This document shows, piece by piece, positions 8,818 to 16,628 of a DNA stretch of 20,388 nt. The notes under the pieces are model-generated. The model was not told where the DNA came from. It did not search any database and saw nothing but the letters and a program-made list of their open reading frames with translations. Every line of letters begins with the position of its first letter. Positions within the stretch are counted from its first letter, which is position 1. The position numbers were made by a program, and so were the translations under genes. Origin of the DNA: Folioceros fuciformis (Eukaryota; Anthocerotophyta; Anthocerotopsida; Anthocerotales); the NCBI GenBank assembly GCA_049999805.1, contig JBNGIO010006263.1:1-20388 (forward strand), given 5' to 3'.

Positions 8818-9590
8818 CTAGGCATAGTACTTCTTCACTCGCCAACCGTTGACTCTGGTCGGCAACGGTTGCCCATCCAACTGCTGCAACTGAATGTAGC
8901 CGTTGGCAAAAACTTCAACTACCTGATAAGGACCCATCCACCTCAGATGCAGCTTTCCAGGAAAATGCATATACCTGTTGTCATACAGCAGAGCTAAATC
9001 TCCATGTACCACCCATTCCTGTTTTTTCAGCTTGCGATCATGCCACTCTTTCCGTTTTGCCTACATTTCCTGCATAGCCTCTAGTGCCTGCTCCCTGTTT
9101 TCAGTGTGCCTTATGAAACTAACTAGGCACTCCAGCTGACTCTCCTCCACTGACATGTGCTTCTCCCTCTGAATGCGCAAGGTTTAGGGTTTAGACTCCA
9201 CTAGCATCATCGGGTGATGCCCATAAGTAAGGTAGTAAGGCGTTCTCTGCGTTGTGATCCTCTCTACTGTCCTATACACCCATAGTGCCGAGTAAAGTTT
9301 GAGGTCCCTGTCGTAAGCATACTCCACTGTCAGGTTATTTAGTATTCGGCACAGAAGTCCATTCCCCTTCTACATCAATCCATTAGCCTTTGGGTTGTAA
9401 GGAGTCGTTCATCGATGTTGCACATTGAGATGCTCCACCAGGTGAGTGATAATCTCATTAATAAAGTGTGTTCCTTGATCACTCACCAACTCCAAGGGAC
9501 ATTCATAGCGGGTAATCACCTGCTCGAACAAGAACTTAGCTTCCACATGGGCTGTGTCCACTTGAAGAGGTTGTGCTTCCACCATCCGTG
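8818..9590 (-). pseudogene. Inverted gypsy integrase relic
   Basis: The minus strand encodes a second, more decayed copy of the integrase at 3258-3999. It reads from VEAQPLQVDTAHVEAKFLFEQ through LVSDQGTHFINE, NPKANGLM, TPYYLTYGHHPMM and DLALLYDNRYMHFPGK to WMGPYQVVEV and VKKYY, with a stop at 8818-8820. In-frame stops interrupt it, including a TGA soon after NVQHR and a TAG at 9370-9372. The TAG stands exactly where the catalytic Glu of the integrase triad should be. The plus-strand copy has the intact Glu there. The relic begins near 9590, where the foldback unit starts. Not functional. Confidence 0.87.
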
Positions 9591-9599
9591 TACAGTAGT

Positions 9600-10014
9600 G
9601 TGGGGGAAAATATTGCACCCGGGGGTGTTGCGAGGTCCACACAAACCCTCTTTGTCATTATAGCTCAGGGATTCGGTCCCAAAGGAATGATTTGTGTCAA
9701 ATAACATAGGTTTTCTCTAAAAGTCGGTTCTACCCTAGGTCGGTTCGGTGGCACCCTCTACTGCCGCATCCGCGGCGCCGCTCCTGCTGCTGCTGCTTGA
9801 GCATAGGGCTTGAGACCCCTGCACCTTGGGATGCTGCGCATGGAACCCCAGATGCTGGATGCTATCCTCACTTCGGTGCTCCGAGTCAGTATTAGGAGAA
9901 ACCTATGTTACTTGGCACAAATCATTCCCTTGGGATCGAATCCCATGGCTACAACGACAAAGAGGGTTTGTGTGGACCTCGCGGTGTCCCTGGACATAAC
10001 ATTTTCCTCCACAG
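9600..10014. repeat. Foldback (long inverted-repeat) unit
   Basis: The left arm (about 9600-9722) and the right arm (about 9892-10014) are reverse complements over some 120 bases with roughly 80% identity. On their own strands they start TGTGGGGGAAAAT and TGTGGAGGAAAAT and share GCGAGGTCCACACAAACC. A GC-rich spacer of about 170 bases lies between. The unit as a whole therefore starts TG and ends CA. No flanking target duplication is visible (left ACAGTAG, right GGTGTTCC). A second copy of the left arm and spacer is at 19696-19955. It could be a non-autonomous foldback transposon, or two copies of a repeat that landed head to head. Confidence 0.7.
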
Positions 10015-10583
10015 GTGTTCCTGCAAGAATCAAGCGCCGTTAGCTCAACCGCCGCTTCTGCCATCTGTAGCCACTCCAGGGTTTGCTTGCACACCGCGCC
10101 GTCACCATCGCCTGTCAGGAGATGGCGGCTGTTGCCATGCCTGCTGCCTCCTCCCTGGGCACTGCGTTCACCTCGTCCAGCCTAGATGTTTGGGCGTCCA
10201 TTTGCCCACAGTCCGCTCCCCAACACTGCCTCAATCGTGGTTGCACTCCACTTCGAAAATGCCCCCCGGACACTTGGACTTCCCCTTAGGATTTACATCT
10301 TCCGGATGTCGTTCCTGTTTCCATGACCGCTACCAGCTTCCACTACTAGTTACTCCTTCTGCGACCACTTTGCCCATTCCGCGACCGTCATCAGGCTGTG
10401 ACTACCTCCCCTCTCAAACTAAGTCCACACAAAGACTAAGACACTCTACTCCCGGTTTGACCTCTAGCTCCCAACACAAAATGACTCTACTGTCTCTGGG
10501 GTCCCCCCTTATATAGGCTTTTTTGAATTGTTCAAAGGCCAAAGACCAAGGAACAATCAGGCCCCCTAGTCTAAGGACCAATT
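10015..10583 (-). promoter_or_regulatory. Non-coding stretch with minus-strand TATA box and CCAAT box
   Basis: No convincing gene. On the minus strand there is a TATA box (CTATATAAGG, 10508-10517) about 60 bases downstream of GACCAATT-type sequence at 10576-10583, an ordinary plant core-promoter layout reading leftwards. Further along that strand TTCTTGCAG at about 10025-10033 would serve as a splice acceptor. A 63-codon cysteine-containing frame (10094-9903) runs into the foldback arm and is probably accidental. Nothing recognisable is transcribed from here within the window. Confidence 0.4.
10579..10583. repeat. Target-site duplication of element B (left copy)
   Basis: CAATT directly before the 5' LTR, repeated at 16057-16061 directly after the 3' LTR. 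Five bases is the normal duplication length for Ty1/copia integrase, and it confirms the element boundaries. Confidence 0.93.
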
Positions 10584-10874
10584 TGTTGAGTTATCGAGCT
10601 CTATATAAGCTAAACTCATGTGGTGTTAGTTATCCCGGTTGGGTTCATACTAAACTAGTTCTAGTTATTAATGAACTTAAGATAGTGTAGATTATCCCAT
10701 ATTGAACTTGGAAGTTGTGTAGCCCTAAATGTACTACTTAAATGGAGACCTCGGACCTCCATAGTAAGACAGTGGTGATGTGTATTGTTTTTGGTTGTGA
10801 CCACCAATACCACCCTCTCTTCTCTCCTCTCCTCTCCTACACTTGCACATAGACTGGAGTCGATCCTATTGACA
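10584..10874 (+). repeat. 5' LTR of copia element B
   Basis: Begins TGTTGAG and ends TTGACA, so it has the canonical TG...CA termini. It matches 15778-16056 except for five transitions and a 12-base length difference in a CTCTC/TCTCC-rich tract near 10830-10850 (longer here). A CTATATAAG TATA-like box lies only about 17 bases from the LTR start. Confidence 0.96.
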
Positions 10875-10886
10875 TGGTATCAGAGC
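10875..10886 (+). other. Primer binding site of element B (initiator tRNA-Met type)
   Basis: TGGTATCAGAGC immediately follows the LTR, identical to the primer site of element A. Confidence 0.96.
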
Positions 10887-11516
10887 TTGAGAGCCAAATT
10901 GCCAAGCGTAGCCCAGAGTCGGAGAGCTAGGCGGGTACACCTGAGGGCGGTGCAAGATCGGTGTAGGAGGTGCTGCAAGAGGCAGCAAGAGTGCACACTA
11001 GGAGCTGGAGTAGCTACGAGGAGTTGGAGCAGCTTGGAGGGAGATCGCCAGCAAGCATCCCGGCAGCTTACTCTCATATTGGTGTGTGCAGGCAGCTAAC
11101 TCTCATATCGGTGTGTGCAGGAAGTGAGGAGAAGGGCGACAAGGCCCTGTCAGCTTACTGGATGGGCTGTTCATCCCCGGAGCTCTGTGGAAGGGCTGAC
11201 ATGTGGAGGCAACAGCTGCAGTAGCCTCAGCAGCTGCAAGAAAGTGTGCTAACCCTAGCTTGGCAACAGGGAAGGAATTGACACGAAATCTCTCGGGAGC
11301 TTTGTGGGCAGATCGTCAAGAGTCTGTAAGGACACGGAACATGAGACAATCTTGTTCACGCAAGGCAGCGTGATTCCGCACGAAATTGCTCTTAGGAAGA
11401 AGAGACTTAAGGTCTTGTGAGTAAAACTCCAGTCAGAAGCAGTCTCTTTCTTGCAGACATTTATCAGGTGTGAGTACTCAAGAAGGATTGAGTGTCAGCC
11501 TTGAGTGTTGGCAAGA
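10887..11516 (+). other. Untranslated leader of element B
   Basis: About 630 bases between the primer site and the gag ATG. It is Gln/Arg-codon-rich in places but has no family-like frame. It contains a 29-base tandem duplication and otherwise shows nothing recognisable. Confidence 0.65.
11063..11120 (+). repeat. 29-base tandem duplication in the element B leader
   Basis: Two adjacent 29-base copies (11063-11091 and 11092-11120) beginning GCAGCT(T/A)ACTCTCATAT and ending GGTGTGTGCAG, with two mismatches. Confidence 0.9.
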
Positions 11517-12434
11517 ATGGCCAGTGACAGTATTAACTAGATCGTGCAAGAGAAGCTGGACAAAAACAACTTCCATGCCTGGAAGTTTAGTTTTACAAAC
11601 TTTCTTATGGGAAAGGGTTATTGGGACTACATTGAGGGGGAGCATGAAAAACCCCCTAAAGTACTTGAACGGAATGCAACAGCGGAGCAAATTAAGGCGC
11701 TGAAGGATTGGAGTCAAGGATCTCGGAAGGTCATGTATTGGCTGTCAATCAGCATTCATGACACCATGATTGGGCACATACAGGATGTAGAGTCGCCCAA
11801 TGAAGCATGGGATGAGTTGGTCAAACTCTATGAGACCAACATGAAGGCGAGGAAACTACAGTTGAAGAATGACTTCAACACAATTATGAAGAAGAACTTA
11901 TCAATCAATGAGTACGCGTTAAAGATCAAAGAGATAGTGGAATCCCTTGCGTCCATTGGTGTCAGTGTGGAAGATGACGACAAGGTCGAAGTTTGCTTAC
12001 GCGGGTTAACACTTGCCTATAAGCAGTTCAAGACTTCCATACAGACTCGGGAAAACATTCCCAATTTCTCAGACCTGATCTCTATGTTGATCATAGAGGA
12101 GAAAAACCTAGGTGAGGAATCATCCTCTAAGCCTAAGGAAAACTCTGAGCAAGCCTTCTACTCTGGCAGAGGTAGAGGTAGAGCCCAAGGTGGCAGAGGG
12201 CAAAGAGGTGGTGGAGGTAGAAATTCCTACCAAAATTAGCAACAGAATCAGGAGTCCTAGTACAAGAGTACACGTGGAAGAGGAGAAAATTCTCAAGGCT
12301 GGGGGAGTCAAAGAGGACGTGAAAATCAACAACAAAATGATGCAAATGCAGACAATAGTGGTTGCTGGACTTGTGGTAGGTTAGACCACTTTGAAAGAGA
12401 CTGTCCACGGAGAAATCAAGGCAACAGGAGGCAG
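11517..12434 (+). pseudogene. Copia gag of element B with in-frame TAG codons
   Basis: The frame starts at ATG 11517 and has a TAG at 11538-11540, seven codons in. It is then open through the copia gag domain (KNNFHAWKFSF, GYWDYIEGE, AWDELVKLYE, LQLKNDFNTIMK) and a Gly/Arg-rich tail to a TAG at 12237-12239. The same frame continues to a zinc knuckle at 12363-12404 (CWTCGRLDHFERDC, a full CX2CX4HX4C) and meets a third TAG at 12435-12437. All three stops lie in one otherwise continuous frame, so point nonsense changes rather than frameshifts disable gag. Confidence 0.9.
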
Positions 12435-12437
12435 TAG

Positions 12438-14038
12438 AACAATTATGCCTCTAGCAGCAGTCAGAATGACTCGGACAACTTGTTTGTCATGCAGCATATG
12501 CTTAACTCTGTGTCTGCTAATGGATCCACCAATGGTGAGATTGTGTGGTATGTGGACTCAAGAGCTTCAAACCACATGACATGCCATGGGGAGTGGTTCA
12601 AAGAAATGCAGGTGCTTGACAAACCTGGATATGTGGAAACTGGAGATGACACAACACATGCAATTGTGCATACAGGAACTGTACCTTTGAAGATGCAGGA
12701 TGGCAAAGTGAAGTGCTTGGTAGATGTTCTTCACGTACCCAACATCACAAAGAACTTGGTGTTAGTTGGGCAGATGGTTGAGCAAGGACTGCAGGTTAGG
12801 TTTACACCTGTAGGACTCTTTGTTGAAGAGTGCAAGAAAGGCGGTCGCTTGATTGCTCAAGGGCAGAAGGTTGGACGGATGTTCACCTTGAACGTGGAGG
12901 TTCCTAAGCTGAAGTCACCCATGTTTGCGAAGGGTACAAGGGTAGTGACAGACCTAGAGATGTGGCACAAATGCATTGGACATGTAAATGTGCAGAAGTT
13001 GAAGTCCATGCAACATCAGAAGGTTGTCATAGGCATACCCAGGCTTACAGAAACTGGACTACAAGGTGTATGTGAAGCATGTCAACTTGCAAAACAGCAT
13101 AGGAATGCGTTCCCCCATGACAAACATGTCAGCAGATATGTGTTGGATGTTGTGCATTCAGATGTATGGGGTCCTACACAGACTGCATCAATCGGAGGAT
13201 GCAAGTACTATGTGACCTTCATTGACGACCACACAAGGAAGGTGTGGGTCTATTTCATGAAAGAAAAAAAGTGAAGTGATCACTCACTTTCATACTTTCA
13301 AGGTAATGGTTGAGAAGCAGACAGGTAGGCACATCAAATGCCTAAGATCTGATGGAGGGGGAGAGTACTTCTCCAGAGAGTTCAGCAAATTCTTATCAGA
13401 ATAGGGCATTCAACGGCAGTACTCATGTCGTTATACGCCACAACAAAATGGAGTTGCAGAGCGCAAGAACAGGCACATAGCAGAAGTGGCGAGAGCATTG
13501 ATGACAAAGAAGAAGATGCCTCACTACTGTTGGGCTGAAGCTGTAAACACAACAGTGCACATTATGAACAGAACTCCCACAGCAGCGGTGCACAGTGTAA
13601 CACCAGAGGAGAAGTTCACAAGGAAGAAACCTGACTTGTCACACTTAAAGGTATTTGGTTGCATTGCTTATGTCCATATTCCGGATGAGTTGCGGACTAA
13701 GCTTGATCCAAAAGCAGATAAGTGTGTCTTCATTGGGTATTCTATTACACAGAAAGGATATAGATGCCACAATCCCAGTACACGAGCTATGAGATTAAGC
13801 AGAGACAAAGTCTTTGATGAAATGTCTAGCTGGTACTTTGAAGTACAAGCAAGTGGTGTAGCTGATGTGCATGAAACTAAGGTAACAAGCAATGCAAGTC
13901 AACAATCACAAGTGTTGAGTGGACCACAAGCATCATTAAACTCAACAAATGTTCAGAATCCATGGAGTGGCAGGTTGCGAGGTAGTGTGAGCCCTACGAG
14001 CTCCACAGCTGTGTCTCGCAAAGGGAAGGAAAAAGTCC
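12438..14038 (+). pseudogene. Copia protease and integrase of element B
   Basis: Continues the gag frame. The protease active site reads VDSRASNH (12552-12575): the invariant Gly of DSGA is Arg (AGA at 12561-12563), which should abolish catalysis. GAG-pre-integrase follows (MWHKCIGHVN, CEACQLAKQHR). The integrase core has Asp in VVHSDVWGP, Asp in CLRSDGGGEYF and Glu in NGVAERKNR, so its triad is intact. It is split by a frameshift in the A7 run at 13264-13270 and by a TAG at 13402-13404. The integrase C-terminal region with VFGCIAYVHIP and CVFIGYS follows, up to a further frame change near 14035. Confidence 0.9.
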
Positions 14039-15018
14039 AAGGATTCAAAGATACCAGAGCTGAGTGCAGGTGCAGATGATTCAAGCGACTCTGAGCAGAG
14101 CTTGGATGAGGAATTCGGTGTACCGAAAATCGAAACACTCGGTGTAAAAGAGGTTCAATAAGCTCCTAGAAGTGGTTCAATCCCACGGAGATCTGGAAGG
14201 CACAAGGTTCCAATACAGCGGTTGACCTATGATAGCTATGTAGCTAGGCACCGTGCCTATATGGCAAAGGTTGTGCAGGATGTGGAACCGAGAAGCTTTG
14301 AAGAAGCTATTGGAGACACAAAGTGGGAACATGCCATGGATGAAGAAATGAATACATTAGATCAGAATGCAACATGGGACCTAGTACAACTACCTGAAGG
14401 CAAGAAACCAATAGGTTGCAAATGGGTGTACAAGTTCAAACACAACGCAGATGGTAGTGTCAGCAGGTACAAGGCAAGGCTTGTGGCCAAGGGATATGCC
14501 TAGACATGTGGAATAGATCGCACTAGCGGCATCGAAAGGTTGGGTCCTACATCATATGGATGTGAAGAATGCGTTCTTATATGGAGAATTGCTGGAAGAA
14601 GTATACATGGACCAGCCACCAGGTTATGAGGATTTGGATCATCCAAATCATGTGTGCAAGCTGAAAAAAACGTTGTACGGACTAAAGCAAGCCCCGAGGG
14701 CTTGGCATGAGCGTCTTGCTCAGCATCTAATTCACATCGGATTCAACATGGCAGATGCGGATCATTCGTTGTATGTGTGTAGAAATACAAAAGGACTGGT
14801 CTTTGTGATCATTTATGTGAATGATCTAATCATTGGAGGTAATCAGTTGGATCAAGTGGAGCAGATCAAGGAACTTCTGCAACAAGTGTTCAACATGACG
14901 GACCTAGGTGAATTGAAATTCTTCTTGGGCATTGAAATTATATGAACCAACACAGGCATCTGGCTGTCATAGCGGAAGTATGCGTTGGATGTACTAACTA
15001 AGTATGGTATGGTTGAAG
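14039..15018 (+). pseudogene. Copia reverse transcriptase of element B, catalytic box mutated
   Basis: The linker and RT start lie in one frame with a TAA at 14159-14161. RT begins at about 14320 with WEHAMDEEMNTL, IGCKWVYKFKHN and YKARLVAKGYA, then a TAG at 14501-14503. Just after, a deletion of roughly 20 codons that includes the FSPV-type motif, with a frame change near 14519, joins directly to [12 protein letters not shown], which holds the first catalytic Asp. The normally invariant YVDD box reads YVNDL (14814-14828, AAT for GAT at 14820). A TGA at 14943-14945 and a TAG at 14970-14972 follow, then an extra base near 15018. Inactive. Confidence 0.9.
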
Positions 15019-15764
15019 TGCAAGCAAATCTCGATTCCTTTGAATCAAAATCTGAAGCTCAGTGCTCATGATGGTGAAGCACTTGAAGATCCAACAGTGT
15101 ACAGAAAGATTGTGGGTAGCTTGATATATCTCACTTTATCCAGACCAAATTTAAACTATATAGTGGGACTGCAGAATCAGTTTCTGCAGGTGCCAAGAAA
15201 GCCACATTTGGATGCAGTAAGGCGAACGTTGCACTATGTCAAGGCAACTATGAATCATGCTCTCTTTAATGCTGCAGATTCAGACATAAACTTGTGTGGG
15301 TACACAGATGCAGATTGGGCAGGCAGTGTTACGGATCGTAGATCTACAAGTGGATTCATATTTTCACTTGGGAGTACAGCAATAACATGGAGTAGCAAGA
15401 AGCAGCCTACAGTGGCTTTGTCCAGTACAGAAGCTAAATACAGAGCCATAACAATGGCAGCGTGTGAAGTGACTTGGATTTGTAAGTTACTTGGAGATTT
15501 TGGATTTTGCAGGTTAACGACAAGGTTGTTATCTACTGTGACAATCTTAGCAGCATACAGTTGGTGCGAAACCCAATGTTTCATGCCAGGACGAAACACA
15601 TTGAGGTACATTATCATTTTCTTCGATAAAGGATTTTATCTGGAGTTATTGATCTTGTGTATGTCAACACAGACGAGCAGATAGCCGATATATTTACTAA
15701 GCCAATGGGAGCAAAGAAGCTGAAGAAATTCCGAGCTATGTTAGGCATACAGATGCTATGTTGA
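15019..15764 (+). pseudogene. Copia RNase H and pol C-terminus of element B
   Basis: The frame reopens after the extra base at 15018 (QISIPLNQNLKLS, YRKIVGSLIYLT), then RNase H with Asp in YTDADWAG, Glu in SSTEAKY and the later Asp in YCDN. Small indels near 15505-15513 move the frame again. A TAA lies at 15627-15629, and the natural C-terminus (ADIFTKPMG) ends at a TGA at 15762-15764. Confidence 0.88.
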
Positions 15765-15768
15765 GCTC

Positions 15769-15777
15769 GAGGGGGAG
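15769..15777 (+). other. Polypurine tract of element B
   Basis: GAGGGGGAG immediately before the 3' LTR, the plus-strand primer site. Confidence 0.92.
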
Positions 15778-16056
15778 TGTTGAGTTATCGAGCTCTATAT
15801 AAGCTAAACTCATGTGGTGTTAGTTATCCCGGTTGGGTTCATACTAAACTAGTTCTAGTTATTAATGAACTTAGGATAGTGTAGATTATCCCATATTGAA
15901 CTTGGAAGTTGTGTAGCCCTAAATGTACTACTTAAATGGAGACCTCAGACCTCCATAGTAAGATAGTGGTGATGTGCATTGTTTTTGGTTGTGACCACCA
16001 ATACCACCAAATCCTCTCCTACACTTGCACATAGACTGGAGTCAATCCTATTGACA
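15778..16056 (+). repeat. 3' LTR of copia element B
   Basis: TGTTGAG...TTGACA, 279 bases, followed by the CAATT duplication. See the 5' LTR for differences. Confidence 0.96.
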
Positions 16057-16204
16057 CAATTATTGGTCAAACAAAACAAACAAAACCCAAAACTAAAAAC
16101 TCATAGGCCAAGTAACTTTTCAGTATAAATACCTCGACCTACGCACAACCTGACTTTATTTCACACCAAACTTAGAAAAAAACAAAAAATCACTCCAACG
16201 CACA
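16057..16204 (+). promoter_or_regulatory. Rightward core promoter and leader
   Basis: ATTGGTC (a CCAAT box on the minus strand, 16060-16066, just overlapping the CAATT duplication) is followed about 60 bases on by TATAAATA at 16124-16131. An A/C-rich leader with runs such as AGAAAAAAACAAAAAATC follows, resembling a plant 5' untranslated region. There is no ATG before the minisatellite. The gene it would serve cannot be identified; a sequence gap lies downstream. Confidence 0.5.
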
Positions 16205-16495
16205 GCTCAGTAGGGACAGGGACGCTCAGCAGGGACAGGGACGCTCAACAGGGACAGGGACGCTCAGCAGGGACAGGGACGCTCACCAAGGACAGGGACG
16301 CTCACCAAGGACAGGGACGCTCAGCAGGGACAGGGACGCTCACCAAGGACAGGGACAGGGACGCTCAGCAGGGACAGGGACGCTCAACAGGGACAGGGAC
16401 GCTCAGCAGGGATAGGGACAGGGACGCTCAGCAGGNNNNNNNNNNAGGGACAGGGACGCTCAGCAGGGATAGGGACAGGGACGCTCAGCAGGGAC
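16205..16495 (+). repeat. 19-base minisatellite
   Basis: About 14 tandem units of GCTCAGCAGGGACAGGGAC and close variants (GCTCAACA..., GCTCACCAAGG...). Three units are 25 bases long through an extra AGGGAC-type hexamer, and the last is partial. The unit length is not a multiple of three, so the array reads open in long stretches but cycles through three frames. It is G-rich on the plus strand. Confidence 0.95.
16436..16445. other. Assembly gap of ten N
   Basis: Ten unknown bases inside the minisatellite. The true array length is therefore unknown, and the number of N need not reflect the missing length. Confidence 0.99.
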
Positions 16496-16514
16496 TTCCT
16501 ATCAGATCGTTCAC

Positions 16515-16628
16515 AGGAGCCGTATGATGGGAGACTATCATCATGGTTTTTATGACTCTTGATTTTGTGTGAGGAGCCGTATGATAGGAGACTATCATCA
16601 TGGTTTTTATGACTCTTGATTTTGTGTG
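16515..16628 (+). repeat. Tandem 57-base repeat resembling group II intron domain V
   Basis: Two adjacent 57-base copies (16515-16571 and 16572-16628) with one mismatch. Each has GAGCCGTATGAT, a GAGA tetraloop and CTATCAT, giving a seven-base stem in the second copy, then CATGGTTTT. This order (GAGCCGU, upper stem, GNRA loop at the same position, then an AUGGUU strand) is that of domain V of organellar group II introns. The 3' strand is one base short of canonical. It may be a fragment of mitochondrial intron DNA in the nucleus. Confidence 0.55.

Larger units (their letters stand above)
10584..16056 (+). mobile_element. Ty1/copia element B, structurally complete but coding-dead
   Basis: A 5473-base element with both LTRs, five-base target duplication, tRNA-Met primer site, gag, protease, integrase, RT, RNase H and polypurine tract in copia order. 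LTRs differ at 5 of about 279 aligned positions plus one 12-base indel, so the insertion is fairly recent. Nine nonsense codons, at least five frameshifts or deletions, and active-site changes in protease and RT mean it could not have made working proteins in its present form. Confidence 0.95.

Noticed and set aside
8690-8997. Extension of the gag frame past 8690
   Set aside because: It reads antisense through the inverted gypsy LTR and integrase and has no family-like sequence.
9180-9200. Telomere-like GGTTTAGGGTTTAG
   Set aside because: Fewer than two full TTTAGGG units, lying inside the antisense integrase coding sequence; chance or coding.
9655-9690. tRNA gene or SINE promoter in the foldback arms
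   Set aside because: A T-arm-like GGATTCGATCCC is present, but no cloverleaf or correctly spaced A box could be drawn.
9903-10094. Minus-strand 63-codon cysteine-containing frame
   Set aside because: Runs into the foldback arm; the same residues recur in an unrelated frame at 19700-19783, so they reflect the repeat and not a protein family.
9905-10516. Plus-strand 203-codon open frame
   Set aside because: Low-complexity Pro/Ser/Cys composition, spans the foldback arm and shows no motif.
16205-16495. CRISPR-like array
   Set aside because: Head-to-tail minisatellite with no unique spacers, in plant-type DNA.
16205-16628. 57-base repeat being three 19-base minisatellite units
   Set aside because: 57 equals 3 x 19, but the sequences are unrelated; numerical coincidence.
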